64,000 nucleotides of DNA from Bosea sp. F3-2 (GCF_008253865.1 NZ_CP042331.1:1984001-2048000); one strand, 5' to 3'. Shown: positions 16,393-25,920, counted from the first letter of the stretch. Numbers and translations: made by a program. The notes: generated by a model from the letters alone, not told the origin.

Positions 16393-18336
16393 GTGAACGT
16401 CTTCTCCCCAGCCGCCGGACGCGGCTGCCTGCTGCTTTGCGCCTCTCTCCTCGCCCTCGCCTGCTCTGCCCCTGCCCTGGCGCAAAGTGAGACCGGCCCG
16501 CTCTCCCTCGACGAGATCGTGGTCAGCGCCACCGGCACGCCGACCCCGGCACGCGAGATCGCGAGCTCCGTCACCGTCATCACCGCGAAGGATATCGAGC
16601 AGCAGCAGCGCCGCACCCTGCCGCAGGCGCTCGCCACCGTGCCGGGCATGAACATCGTGCAGACCGGTGGACCGGGCGGCCAGACCTCGGTCTTCATCCG
16701 CGGCACCAACTCCAACCACGTCAAGGTGCTGATCGACGGCATCGAGGCCAACGACCCCTCGACGCCGAACCGCTCCTTCGACTTCGGCTCGATGCTGACC
16801 GACGATATCGAGCGCATCGAGGTGCTGCGCGGCCCGCAGAGCGGCCTCTACGGCGCCAACGCGCTGGGCGGCGTGATCTCGATCACGACGAAGCGCGGTG
16901 AGGGACCGCCGAAGGCGACGGCGCGCGTCGAGGCCGGCTCCCACGGCACCTTCAACCAGTCGGCGGGCTTCAGCGGTGGCGACGACCGCTTCAGCTACGC
17001 CTTCAACGTCGCGCATTTCCGCACGGACACAACCGATGTGACGCCGCCGAACCTCGTGCCGCCGGGTCGACGCATCAACCCCAATGCCTTCGACAGCTAC
17101 AACTATTCCGGCCGCGTCAGCGTCGCGCTCAGCGACACGCTGACGCTCAACTGGGTCGGCCGCTATCAGGAAGGGCAATTGCGCTATACCGGCGACACCG
17201 GCTTCCCAAGCCGGCCAGCACCCTATCGCTCGCTGCAGAACTATGCTCAGGCCTTCACCCGCAGCGAAGTCGTCTGGGATCCGTTCGGAGGACGCTTCGT
17301 CAACAGCTTCGGCGTCTCCTACACCAACCAGGACCGGGCAACGCGCACGGCCAAGGGCACGACCGGCATTCTCGGCCTGCCCAACGAAAACCTGGGCGAG
17401 CGCACCAAGATCGACTGGCGCGGCAATCTCGAGATCGCCAAGGGCCACAACCTGCTGATGGGCCTGCAATATGAGCGCGAACGGCTGGACACGACGGGCC
17501 TCGTCGCCTCCAACGGCAACAAGGCCGCCTATCTCGAATATCAGGGCAATATCCAGGATCGCTATTTCCTGGCCGCCAACATTCGCCATGACAACGACGA
17601 CAGCTATGGCGGTCACACCACCTACCGCATCGCCCCCGCCGTCATCATTCCGGGAATGGAAACCAAGCTGAAGGCGAGCTACGGCACCGGCTTCAAGGCG
17701 CCGACGCTGAGCGAGCTCTTCATCGACTACCGCCCGGGCTTCAACTTCTACGGCAATCCGAACCTGAAGCCGGAGGAAAGCCGCGGCTGGGATGTCGGCT
17801 TCGAGCAGCCCCTATTCGACCGCAAGCTGCAGTTCGGTGCGACTTGGTTCCAGAACGACATCGACAACCTGATCGTTCAGAACACCGCGGGCACCTCCTA
17901 TGCCAATATCGGCAAGGCCGAGACCAAGGGCGTCGAGGCCTTCGCTGCGTTGGAGATCTCGCCGCAATTCCGCATCCGCGCCGACTACACCTTCACCCTC
18001 GCCAAGGACGAGATCGACCGGCAGGAGCTGCTGCGCCGGCCGCGCCACAAGGCGAGCGCGACCGCGACATGGACGCCGACCGACAAGCTCACCCTCTCGG
18101 CGACGCTGCTCTATGTCGGCTCCTGGGTGGACGGCAATCGCGACTTCTCCGTCACCCGGATGAACGCGAAAGCCGCGACGCTGGTCAATCTCGCGGCCGA
18201 ATACAAGGCGACCGACAAGGTCACCGTGTTCGGGCGGATCGACAACCTCTTCGACAAGCGCTGGGAGAACCCGGTCGGCTTCCTCGTCCCGGGCTTGGGC
18301 GCCTTCGGCGGCATCAAGGTGACGATCGGCGGGTGA
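16393..18336 (+). CDS. btuB: TonB-dependent cobalamin receptor, BtuB-like
   Basis: A 647-residue outer-membrane receptor when started at GTG 16393, which gives a clean signal peptide (LLLCASLLALACSAPALAQ) and has a GAGG motif 8 nt upstream. In-frame TTG/ATG codons at 16315 and 16336 are alternatives. The TonB box is likely DEIVVSA just after the signal. The plug domain spans about residues 45-155 (LPQALATVPGMNIV, VFIRGTNSNHVKVLIDG, IEVLRGPQSGLYGANALGGVISI). The rest is a 22-strand barrel with the DNLFDKRWENPVGF C-terminal region. The B12 riboswitch upstream identifies the ligand. No btuFCD genes are adjacent. Confidence 0.93.
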   Translation: MNVFSPAAGRGCLLLCASLLALACSAPALAQSETGPLSLDEIVVSATGTPTPAREIASSVTVITAKDIEQQQRRTLPQALATVPGMNIVQTGGPGGQTSVFIRGTNSNHVKVLIDGIEANDPSTPNRSFDFGSMLTDDIERIEVLRGPQSGLYGANALGGVISITTKRGEGPPKATARVEAGSHGTFNQSAGFSGGDDRFSYAFNVAHFRTDTTDVTPPNLVPPGRRINPNAFDSYNYSGRVSVALSDTLTLNWVGRYQEGQLRYTGDTGFPSRPAPYRSLQNYAQAFTRSEVVWDPFGGRFVNSFGVSYTNQDRATRTAKGTTGILGLPNENLGERTKIDWRGNLEIAKGHNLLMGLQYERERLDTTGLVASNGNKAAYLEYQGNIQDRYFLAANIRHDNDDSYGGHTTYRIAPAVIIPGMETKLKASYGTGFKAPTLSELFIDYRPGFNFYGNPNLKPEESRGWDVGFEQPLFDRKLQFGATWFQNDIDNLIVQNTAGTSYANIGKAETKGVEAFAALEISPQFRIRADYTFTLAKDEIDRQELLRRPRHKASATATWTPTDKLTLSATLLYVGSWVDGNRDFSVTRMNAKAATLVNLAAEYKATDKVTVFGRIDNLFDKRWENPVGFLVPGLGAFGGIKVTIGG

Positions 18337-18446
18337 GCGCTACCGCGCCAAGCGCGCCCTTGCCATGGCGGCCTTCACCGCCATGGCGATCGCGCTGCGG
18401 CGGCGAAGCCGGCGCGGGCTGCGAGCGCGAAGCACTCTGGCTCGGC

Positions 18447-19160
18447 TCAGTGCTTCTCGATCTCCGCCAGATAGGTCCGCACGGCCCGTTCAGGCCCGTG
18501 CCAAGAGGCGCTGCCCTTGCCCTGCAGCTCCGGCGCATCCTTCCAGCCTGGCTCGATGCCCGTCATATCCGGCAGCAAATGGGCGATGCCCTTGTGGCAG
18601 TCGATGCAGGTCTTCTCGCCAGTGGTCAGGAAGCGGCCGTGGATCTCGGCCGCGCGGCGCGTCTGCTTGGTGAAGTCCATCGCGACCGAGGAATGGCAGT
18701 TGCGGCATTCGAGCGAGTCGTTGGCCTTCAGCCGGGACCATTCATGCTTGGCGAGCTCGAGCCGGTGGTTGAGGAATTTCTCGCGCGTCGAGATCGTACC
18801 GAAGATCTTGCCCCAGACCTCCTTGGAGGCCTGCATCTTGCGGGCGATCTTGTCGGTCCAGTTGTGCGGAACATGGCAGTCCGGGCAGGTCGCGCGCACG
18901 CCCGAGCGGTTGGAGAAATGCACCGTCGACTGCAGCTCCTGATAGACGTTGTCGCGCATCTCGTGACAGGACGTGCAGAACTTCTCGGTGTTGGTGATTT
19001 CCAGCGCGGTGTTGAAACCGCCCCAGAAGATCACGCCGCAGACGAAGCCGCCCAGCGTCAGGAAGCCGAGCGGCAGATAGGCGCTCGGCCGGCTGATGAT
19101 GCGCCAGAAGCGCACGACGACGCTCCAGCACCAGAGAACGAAGGATTTGAGCCTGGCCAT
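18447..19160 (-). CDS. napC: NapC/NirT-type tetraheme cytochrome c, quinol oxidase for Nap
   Basis: A 237-residue protein with one N-terminal membrane anchor (about residues 25-48) and four c-heme sites: CTSCH, CPDCH, CRNCH and CIDCH. Members take electrons from ubiquinol and pass them to the periplasmic NapAB complex. Last gene of the napEFDABC operon, 12 bases after napB. Confidence 0.97.
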   Translation of the reverse strand: MARLKSFVLWCWSVVVRFWRIISRPSAYLPLGFLTLGGFVCGVIFWGGFNTALEITNTEKFCTSCHEMRDNVYQELQSTVHFSNRSGVRATCPDCHVPHNWTDKIARKMQASKEVWGKIFGTISTREKFLNHRLELAKHEWSRLKANDSLECRNCHSSVAMDFTKQTRRAAEIHGRFLTTGEKTCIDCHKGIAHLLPDMTGIEPGWKDAPELQGKGSASWHGPERAVRTYLAEIEKH

Positions 19161-19172
19161 GATGCGTTTCGC

Positions 19173-19643
19173 CTAAGGCTTCCGGCCGACGTCTTTGGCG
19201 TCCTGGAACCGGTTCTGGACGAGCGGCGCGACATCGGTCTGCTGGACATGGCAGGCGGTGCAGAAATAGCGCCGCGGCGTCACATCCGAGAGCACCTGCC
19301 CGTCGCGGTCCTGGAAATGGGTGACGCTGATCATCGGCGCGCCCGAGCCCTCGGTGAACTCGCGCTTGTGGCAGTCCATGCAGCGGTTGGTATTGAGGGT
19401 GAGCTGGTAGCCGTCGATGGAATGCGGGATCACCGGCGGTTGCTCCGGATAGTTGCGCATCCGCTTGACGTCGTCGACGATCGGCCGGCCGAGCGCCGGC
19501 ACCCGGTCGAGCGCCATCGGGTCGGCCGTGCCGGTCAGGCGCGGCACGATCTTCACCGGCGCCCCCTCCTGCGAGAGGGCGGCACCGAAGGCGAGGACGA
19601 GGCCCGCCGCCATGGCGGCCCCGAGGAAGGTTCGCGAGCGCAT
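19173..19643 (-). CDS. napB: Diheme cytochrome c subunit of periplasmic nitrate reductase
   Basis: A 156-residue protein with a signal peptide (GAAMAAGLVLAFGAALSQ) and two heme sites, CMDCH and CTACH, as in NapB. It accepts electrons from NapC and reduces NapA. The ATG at 19643 shares one base with the napA stop (TGATG), so translation is coupled; the longer frame to 19676 is rejected. Confidence 0.97.
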   Translation of the reverse strand: MRSRTFLGAAMAAGLVLAFGAALSQEGAPVKIVPRLTGTADPMALDRVPALGRPIVDDVKRMRNYPEQPPVIPHSIDGYQLTLNTNRCMDCHKREFTEGSGAPMISVTHFQDRDGQVLSDVTPRRYFCTACHVQQTDVAPLVQNRFQDAKDVGRKP

Positions 19644-22144
19644 CAGCCCGAGACCGGAACGATCTTGACCGCGCATTTCTTGAAATCCGTCTGCTTGGAG
19701 ATGGGATCGGTGGCGTCTAGCGTCGTCTTGTTGATCAGCTGGCTGGCGTCGAACCAGGGCACGAAGACCACGCCGGGCGGCATGCGGTTGCGCCCGCGCG
19801 TCTCGACGCGGGTGCGCATCTCGCCGCGGCGCGAGATCAGCCTGATCTCCGCGCCCTGATTGAGGCCGCGCTTGCGGGCATCCTCCGGATGCATGAAGCA
19901 GCGCGCGCCCGGAAAGGCCTTGTAGAGCTCCGGCACGCGCATGGTCATCGAGCCGGAGTGCCAGTGTTCCAGCACGCGGCCGGTGACCAGCCAGAGATCG
20001 TATTCGGCATCAGGCGATTCCGCCGGCGGCTCGTAGGGCACCGCGATAATGCGGGCCTTGCCGTCCTTGTTGCCGTAGAACTCGACGCCCTTGCCGGGCT
20101 TGACGTAAGGGTCGAGCCCTTCGCGGTAGCGCCAGAGCGTCTCCTTGCCGTCGACCACCGGCCAGCGCAGCCCGCGGACCCGATGATAGAGATCGTAGGG
20201 TCCGAGATCATGGCCATGGCCGCGTCCGAAGGAAGCGTATTCCTCGAACAGGCCCTTATGGACGTAGAAGCCGAAGTGCTTCGCTTCCTGATTGTCGTAT
20301 TCGGGATCGATCTCGCTCGCGGGGAAGCGATCGACCTGGCCGTTGCGGTAGAGGACGTCGAAGAGAGTCTTGCCCTTGTAGTTCGGATTGGCGTCGAGGA
20401 TCTCGGCCGGCCAGACCTCGTCGGTGGTGAAGCGCTTCGAGAACTCCATGAGCTGCCAGAGATCGGAGCGTGCCTCGCCCGGCGCCTGCACGAGCTGGTG
20501 CCAGACATGGGTGCGCCGCTCGGCATTGCCGTAGGCGCCCTCTTTCTCGACCCACATCGCGGCGGGCAGGATCAGGTCGGCGGCCAGCGCCGTCACCGTG
20601 GGGTAGGCGTCGGAGACGACGATGAAGTTCTCGGGGTTGCGATAGCCCGGATAGGTCTCGTTGCTGGAGTTCGGCGCGGCCTGGAGGTTGTTGTTGACCT
20701 GGATCCAGTAGAAATTCAGCTTGCCGTCCTTGAGCATCCGGTCCTGTTCGACGGCGTGGTAGCCGGGCTTCTCCGGAATGATCCCGTTCGGGACGCGCCA
20801 GATCTCCTCGGCATGCTTGCGGTGCTCGGGATTGACCACCGTCATGTCGGCCGGCAGGCGATGGGCGAAGGTGCCAACCTCGCGCGCCGTGCCGCAGGCC
20901 GAGGGCTGGCCGGTGAGCGAGAACGGGCTGTTTCCGGGCTCGGAAATCTTCCCGGTCAGCAGATGCAGGTTGTAAACGAGCTGGTTCGCCCAGACGCCGC
21001 GCACATGCTGGTTGAAGCCCATGGTCCAGAACGAGACGACCTTGCGCTTGGGGTCGGCATAGAGCTCGGCGAGCTGCTCCAGGAAGCCAGGCTCGACGCC
21101 GGTCAGGGCCGAGACCTTGTCCAGTGTATAGTCCTTCACGAAGGCGGCATAGGCCTCGAAATCGCTCGGCGTCGTCGCAGCGGGGTCAGCCGCCTTCTTC
21201 GCCTTGACCTCGCGTGGATCGTCGGGGCGCAGACCATAGCCGATGTCGGTCGCGCCCTTCACGAAGGTGGTGTGCTTGTCGACGAAATCCTTGTTCACCC
21301 GTCCGGTCGAGATGATGTGGTTGGCGATGTAGTTCAGGATCGCCAGATCCGTGCCCGGCTTGAACACGATCGGGATGTCGGCAAGGTCCGAACTGCGGTG
21401 GGTGAAGGTCGAGAGCACCGCGACCTTGACGTGCGGCTGGCCGATCCGGCGGTCCGTCACCCGCGTCCACAGGATCGGGTGCATCTCCGCCATGTTCGAG
21501 CCCCAGAGCACGAAGGCGTCGGCATGCTCGAAATCGTCATAGCAGCCCATCGGCTCGTCCATGCCGAAGGTGCGCATGAAGGCATAGGCCGCGGACGCCA
21601 TGCAGTGGCGGGCGTTCGGATCGAGGTTGTTGGAGCGGAAGCCGGCCCGCATCAGCTTGGTCGCGGCATAGCCCTCGAAGATCGTCCACTGGCCGGAGCC
21701 GAACATGCCGAGCGCGGTCGGCCCCTTGGCCTTGAGCGTCGCCTTGGCCTTCGCGGCCATGGTGTCGAAAGCCTCCTCCCAGGAGACCGGCGTGAACTCG
21801 CCGTCCTTGGCATAGACGCCGTTCTTCTTGCGCAGCAGCGGCTGGGTCAGCCGGTCGCTGCCGTACATGATCTTGGAGAGGAAATAGCCCTTGATGCAGT
21901 TGAGGCCGCGATTGACGTCGGCCTTCATGTCGCCATGCGTGGCGATGACGCGCCCTTCCTTGACGCCGACCATCACGCCGCAGCCGGTGCCGCAGAAGCG
22001 GCACGGCGCCTTCGACCATTTGATCTGCAAGCTATCGACGCCGCCCGTGACCGGCTGCGCCTCAGCCGGCACGCTCATATTGGCGGCGAGCGCAGCGACG
22101 CCGGCCGCCTGCGCCTTCAGCATCTCGCGACGGGACAAGGTCAT
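19643..22144 (-). CDS. napA: Periplasmic nitrate reductase catalytic subunit (Mo-bisMGD)
   Basis: An 833-residue molybdoenzyme reducing nitrate to nitrite in the periplasm. A Tat signal (SRREMLK at residues 4-10) is followed by the [4Fe-4S] site Cys48, Cys51, Cys55 and Cys82 (CRFCGTGCG...NCIKGYF). The Mo ligand is Cys180 in ARHCMASAAYAF. Length and the C-terminal bis-MGD-binding segments (RVLEHWHSGSMT, then HPEDARKRGL) fit NapA. The start overlaps the napD stop by 4 nt. It belongs to the compact napEFDABC unit; napGH are absent, as usual in alphaproteobacteria. Confidence 0.98.
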   Translation of the reverse strand: MTLSRREMLKAQAAGVAALAANMSVPAEAQPVTGGVDSLQIKWSKAPCRFCGTGCGVMVGVKEGRVIATHGDMKADVNRGLNCIKGYFLSKIMYGSDRLTQPLLRKKNGVYAKDGEFTPVSWEEAFDTMAAKAKATLKAKGPTALGMFGSGQWTIFEGYAATKLMRAGFRSNNLDPNARHCMASAAYAFMRTFGMDEPMGCYDDFEHADAFVLWGSNMAEMHPILWTRVTDRRIGQPHVKVAVLSTFTHRSSDLADIPIVFKPGTDLAILNYIANHIISTGRVNKDFVDKHTTFVKGATDIGYGLRPDDPREVKAKKAADPAATTPSDFEAYAAFVKDYTLDKVSALTGVEPGFLEQLAELYADPKRKVVSFWTMGFNQHVRGVWANQLVYNLHLLTGKISEPGNSPFSLTGQPSACGTAREVGTFAHRLPADMTVVNPEHRKHAEEIWRVPNGIIPEKPGYHAVEQDRMLKDGKLNFYWIQVNNNLQAAPNSSNETYPGYRNPENFIVVSDAYPTVTALAADLILPAAMWVEKEGAYGNAERRTHVWHQLVQAPGEARSDLWQLMEFSKRFTTDEVWPAEILDANPNYKGKTLFDVLYRNGQVDRFPASEIDPEYDNQEAKHFGFYVHKGLFEEYASFGRGHGHDLGPYDLYHRVRGLRWPVVDGKETLWRYREGLDPYVKPGKGVEFYGNKDGKARIIAVPYEPPAESPDAEYDLWLVTGRVLEHWHSGSMTMRVPELYKAFPGARCFMHPEDARKRGLNQGAEIRLISRRGEMRTRVETRGRNRMPPGVVFVPWFDASQLINKTTLDATDPISKQTDFKKCAVKIVPVSG

Positions 22145-22428
22145 GGGTCTACTCCAGGGTCGTCGAGTTTTTCGAGGTCTTCGATCTGCTCGAACACCAT
22201 GTTGGCCGAAAGCACGCCGTCCAGCAGGCTGATGGCGGCCAGCCGGTCGCCGATCACGCCCGTGCTCGCACCTTCCAGCACGATCACGATCTTGCCGTTC
22301 TCAACGCGGTGAATCTCGGTCTCTGGCAGCTCGCGAATGCTGGCGAGCACCGCATCGACGTGTGCCGGCAAAGCCGAGACGACGGCGCTCGAAATGTGAT
22401 GGAAGCGCGGGCGCGAGGGCTCAGCCAT
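22141..22428 (-). CDS. napD: NapD, Tat chaperone for NapA
   Basis: A 95-residue cytoplasmic protein: HHISSAVVSALPAHVDAVLASI, then a central IHRVENGKIVIVLEG and an acidic tail. NapD binds the Tat signal of NapA and proofreads its maturation. The ATG at 22428 is inside the napF 3' end and the stop overlaps the napA ATG by 4 nt. The longer frame reaching 22584 is a shadow of napF. Confidence 0.93.
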   Translation of the reverse strand: MAEPSRPRFHHISSAVVSALPAHVDAVLASIRELPETEIHRVENGKIVIVLEGASTGVIGDRLAAISLLDGVLSANMVFEQIEDLEKLDDPGVDP

Positions 22429-22930
22429 GGGTAGCCTCCGGCGGACGCGCACTCGCGCTGATGGCCCCGGCCGGACAGGCCGCGATGCAGGCGCCACAGC
22501 CGCTGCAGCGATCGGCAGCCAGCTCCGGCATGGCCGGCCCGCCGAGGCGCGGACGAAAGCGGATCGCGCTCTCCGGACAGGCATCGCCGCAGCTCTGGCA
22601 AACGATGCCGCGCCCGGCGAAGCATTCCGGCCCGATCACAGCCACATGCTCGAAGGCGGAAATGGCGCGGTCGAAGACCGGCTCAGGGCAGGCCTCGGCA
22701 CAGGCGCCGCAGAAGCTGCATTCGCCTCCCCTGAAGTCGAGGGCGGCCCGGCCGGACTCGTCGAGCGCGATGATGTGCTGCGGGCAGGCAGGCACGCAGG
22801 CACCGCAACCGGTACAGGCCGCAGCGATCGACGCGGCACGGGACCACGGTGGGCGAACCCTGTCGGGCAATGAAAGGCGCCGGCCGGTCAGGAAGTTGCG
22901 GCGCCCGCGATCAATGGCGGTGCGTTCCAT
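22421..22930 (-). CDS. napF: NapF, ferredoxin-type maturation protein
   Basis: A 169-residue cytoplasmic protein with four Cys clusters: CTGCGACVPACP, CSFCGACAEACP, a variant cluster CQSCGDACP preceded by an extra Cys, and CSGCGACIAACP. NapF helps insert Fe-S clusters into NapA before export. The N-terminal RGRRNFLTGR is family-typical. It overlaps napD by 8 nt and starts 9 bases after napE. Confidence 0.93.
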   Translation of the reverse strand: MERTAIDRGRRNFLTGRRLSLPDRVRPPWSRAASIAAACTGCGACVPACPQHIIALDESGRAALDFRGGECSFCGACAEACPEPVFDRAISAFEHVAVIGPECFAGRGIVCQSCGDACPESAIRFRPRLGGPAMPELAADRCSGCGACIAACPAGAISASARPPEATHG

Positions 22931-22939
22931 GGTCCAGCC

Positions 22940-23134
22940 TCAATGCGGCGGTCCGGGCGGACCGACAACGAGTTGGAACATCCAAACCAGGAAGCCGTAA
23001 CCGCCGACGACGCCGACAGCAACGATCGGCCAGATCAAGACAGCCAGTGTCAGGAAAGCCAACAATTCGGCTCGTTTCGTCGGCATTTCCGGAGCGGTCT
23101 TCTGGCCGCCTGCCCCTGCGGTCTCGGTCGTCAT
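22940..23134 (-). CDS. napE: NapE, small membrane subunit
   Basis: A 64-residue protein with one membrane span (LLAFLTLAVLIWPIVAVGVVGGYGFLVW at about 25-52) and a polar N-terminus, matching NapE. The ATG at 23134 is preceded by a GGGACGAG stretch; the upstream extension to 23260 is not supported. First gene of the nap operon. NapE's role is not established. Confidence 0.85.
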   Translation of the reverse strand: MTTETAGAGGQKTAPEMPTKRAELLAFLTLAVLIWPIVAVGVVGGYGFLVWMFQLVVGPPGPPH

Positions 23135-23264
23135 CTCTCGTCCCTTCGCGTGCGGGCGTTCACAAATCGCGCCGCCACCAGATTTGAGATCGACGAAAGA
23201 GAAGCTGAAATGATCGTCGTTGTCTACCGCCCTCGCACTCGGAAAACACGTCCGCCTCAAGGCC

Positions 23265-23278
23265 TTGATCTAGCGCAA
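23265..23278 (-). promoter_or_regulatory. FNR/FixK/DNR-like box upstream of nap
   Basis: On the minus strand the site reads TTGCGCTAGATCAA, the form TTG(C/A)-N6-(A/T)TCAA recognised by FNR, FixK and NnrR-type regulators (consensus TTGAT-N4-ATCAA). It lies 131 bases before the napE start, which suits an activator site near -41.5. It predicts oxygen- or nitric-oxide-linked control. Inferred from sequence match only. Confidence 0.7.
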
Positions 23279-23356
23279 AGATGTCTTCGCGACGGTCGCA
23301 ATCCCGGCTACTTGGCGCTGCTCTTGCTTAGAGCGTCCTGTGTTTTGACGGCCCCC

Positions 23357-23505
23357 CGTCATTCCGGGGCGGACCGGAGGTCCGAGCCCGGAACCCATGA
23401 CCACGAGGATCGGGGCTGGGGCGATGCGGCAACCGCAGCGAACCTTCGGCGGTGTCGTGGTCATGGGTTCCGGGCTCAGCCCTGCGGGCTGCCCCGGAAT
23501 GACGG
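23357..23505. repeat. Long palindromic repeat between nap and the sugar operon
   Basis: Ends CGTCATTCCGG and CCGGAATGACGG are inverted, and inner arms around GGAACCCATGACCACGA and TCGTGGTCATGGGTTCC also pair, giving a very long cruciform-capable element. It belongs to the same family as the repeats at 12727, 37708, 42686 and 54555. The gap from 23135 to 23609 otherwise holds only the nap promoter and no gene. Confidence 0.8.
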
Positions 23506-23609
23506 TGAGGTTCCCCAGCTCACAGCGCCAGCTGTTAACACGGTCTAGCAGGCAATACATCTCCAGCCCGACGCAAGTCGGGCTGGAGCACTCGCCTCCC
23601 TGCAGGGCT

Positions 23610-25901
23610 TCAGGCGCCGGCGCCGTCAGTGCCGATGTGGCGGATCGCGATCCGATCGAACTGGGGCTCCGTCTCGCCCTCCTGATGGATCTCGATCTCG
23701 CCGTTGCGCACGCTGAAGCGGATGACCGTCGCGCCTGCGCCGCGCCAGTCGCTGGTCTCGCCATCATCCTCATAGAGCTCGCCGGAAGCGCCCTCGACGA
23801 TGCCACAGACGAGGAGTTCGCGCTGATCGTCGATGCCTTCGGCGTTGCCGAGCGGGATCAGCGCACCGGCCCGGACGAAGACCGGCAGGCGACCAAGCGG
23901 GGCCGCGACGGTCACGACCGTACCCCCGGCGAAGTGCTTGCCCTCATGCCAGTCGTACCAGCCACCCTTATGCTCGGGCAGATAGACGCTGCGCTCACGG
24001 GCGCCCTCCTCCAGCACCGGCGCGACCAGCACGTCCGGCCCGAGCATGAAGGCGTCGTCGATCTTCACCGCCTGCGGATCCTTCGGGAAATCCCAGAGCA
24101 GCGGGCGCACCGCCGGGGTGCCGTCGCGGCTGGCGCGCCACATCAGCGTGTAGAGATAGGGCATCAGCCGGTAACGCAGCGAGATCGCCTGGCGCACCTG
24201 CGGCACCATCTCCGGATACATCCAGGGCAGGTTGACGATGCCGTCATCGTTCCAGGAGTTCATCACCATGCGCGGCCACAGGCTGCAGAACTCGTTGAAG
24301 CGCACGAAGAGCTCCGGGCCCGGCGTCGGGCCGTGGAAGCCGCCGACGTCGTGACCGATGCTGAACATGCCCGACAGGCTCATATTGAGACCTTGCGTCA
24401 GGTTGTAGCGCAGCGTCTTCCAGGCGGTCTCGTTATCGCCTGACCAGGTCTGGGCGTAGCGCGAGATACCCGCGCAGCCGCCGCGCGTGATCGCATATTG
24501 CCGCTTGCCGGGCTGACGATCGGCCTGCGCCTCATAAGAGAGCTTGGTCATCAGGAGCGGCTGGGCGGGGCGCGCCAGTGCCTGCCGGAACGGATGGCCG
24601 TCGCCGTCACAGACGGCATCCTCGTCCCAGATCTCGTATTCGTTGTTGTCGTTCCAGACGGTGGTGAAGCCGTAGTCGAGCAGCGCGGTCTCGATGCCCT
24701 CGCGCCACCAGGCCCGGCCCTTGGGGTTGGTGTAGTCGAGATGGAAGCCGAGCCCATCCCAGAACTGCGCGACGGCCGGCGCACCGGTCTTGCCGTCCTT
24801 GACCAGGAAGCTGTCGTCGAGCGCCTCGCGCAGGCGCGGATGGTCGTCGAGAAGGCAGGGCTTGAGATTGGCGACCGTGTAGATGCCGGCATCGTTCAGC
24901 CGCTGCATCGTCGCCTTCGGATCCGGGAACTTGTCGCGGTTCCAGTTGAAGGCGTAGCGGCGATGGCCGATCTGCGTATAGCCCGATCCGAAATGGAAGC
25001 TGTCGCAGGGAATGCGATGCGTCTCCAGCTTGCCGATGAAATCACTGATGCGGGCGTCGGCATCGGGCGCGTCGGCGATCGCCATCGAGGTCACGCCGAA
25101 GCCGAAGGACCAGAGCGGCGCGAAGGCCTGCCCGCCGGTCAGCCAGGAGAAGCGCTTCACCACGTCCGGCACGGTCGGTCCGGCGATGACATAGTAGTCG
25201 AGATCGCCGTCATCGCCTTTCCAGGAACGGAACAGGCCGTGGTAATTGTCGAGCGTGCAGCCGAAATCGACGCTGCCGGTAGCTAGGTTGTCGTAATAGA
25301 GGCCATGCGCCCCTGCCGGCCCGTCGACGATGAAGAAGGGCAGCATCTTGTAGAGCGGGTCCGAAAGCTCGGCATCGAAGCCGCAAGGATCGACCGCATC
25401 GATGGCGAAGCGGCGGCCGGTCCGGTCGAGCGGGCCTGCCTTGTCGCCGAGGCCGTAATGGCGCTCCGCATAGTCGCGGGCCATGAAATGCGCGAGCGCG
25501 CCGGTGCGCGGCGAGACCAGATAGGCCTGGGTGGTGCGATCCTGCAGAAACGGCTTGTCCTCGCCGTCGCGGCGCCAGGCGATGCTGAACGGTTCCAGCG
25601 TGATCTCGGCCGTGAGGCCGCCAGCGGACAGCACGACCATGCCACTGCGCTCGCTGACGCTCGCCTTCGGGCAGGCAAAGCCAGCGAGGCTGTCACGCGG
25701 ACGTCCCTCATAGGGCGGCTCCAGCCCGCCAGGCGCGATCGACCAGCCGCGGTCGAGCCGGTAACCGTCCTGCGGCTTCAGCGTCACCCGGCCGATATCG
25801 CCTTCGAGAATGCGCACGATGATGGTGTTGCCGAGCCCGACTTCGAACAGGGCGGCCTCGCCATCGCGGCCGAGATAGCGGCCTTGCGTCAGGGCTTTCA
25901 T
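23610..25901 (-). CDS. Glycoside hydrolase family 31 alpha-glucosidase
   Basis: A 763-residue cytoplasmic protein (no signal peptide). An N-terminal beta-sandwich (about residues 1-250) is followed by the catalytic barrel with the nucleophile Asp418 in VWNDNNEYE and the acid/base Asp489 in TWSGDNETAW, the two GH31 signatures. A C-terminal beta domain carries GELYEDDGET. The family hydrolyses alpha-glucosidic (or alpha-xylosidic) bonds. The ATG at 25901 lies 19 bases after the MalK-like gene; a frame extending to 26213 only shadows that gene. Last gene of a five-gene sugar operon, so its substrate is presumably the imported oligosaccharide, possibly an alpha-glucoside. Confidence 0.92.
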   Translation of the reverse strand: MKALTQGRYLGRDGEAALFEVGLGNTIIVRILEGDIGRVTLKPQDGYRLDRGWSIAPGGLEPPYEGRPRDSLAGFACPKASVSERSGMVVLSAGGLTAEITLEPFSIAWRRDGEDKPFLQDRTTQAYLVSPRTGALAHFMARDYAERHYGLGDKAGPLDRTGRRFAIDAVDPCGFDAELSDPLYKMLPFFIVDGPAGAHGLYYDNLATGSVDFGCTLDNYHGLFRSWKGDDGDLDYYVIAGPTVPDVVKRFSWLTGGQAFAPLWSFGFGVTSMAIADAPDADARISDFIGKLETHRIPCDSFHFGSGYTQIGHRRYAFNWNRDKFPDPKATMQRLNDAGIYTVANLKPCLLDDHPRLREALDDSFLVKDGKTGAPAVAQFWDGLGFHLDYTNPKGRAWWREGIETALLDYGFTTVWNDNNEYEIWDEDAVCDGDGHPFRQALARPAQPLLMTKLSYEAQADRQPGKRQYAITRGGCAGISRYAQTWSGDNETAWKTLRYNLTQGLNMSLSGMFSIGHDVGGFHGPTPGPELFVRFNEFCSLWPRMVMNSWNDDGIVNLPWMYPEMVPQVRQAISLRYRLMPYLYTLMWRASRDGTPAVRPLLWDFPKDPQAVKIDDAFMLGPDVLVAPVLEEGARERSVYLPEHKGGWYDWHEGKHFAGGTVVTVAAPLGRLPVFVRAGALIPLGNAEGIDDQRELLVCGIVEGASGELYEDDGETSDWRGAGATVIRFSVRNGEIEIHQEGETEPQFDRIAIRHIGTDGAGA

Positions 25902-25920
25902 GGAATCTCTCTCAGCAATC

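Noticed and set aside
19889..22312. An 807-codon plus-strand frame opposite napA
   Set aside because: Antisense to napA; no domain, unusual composition.
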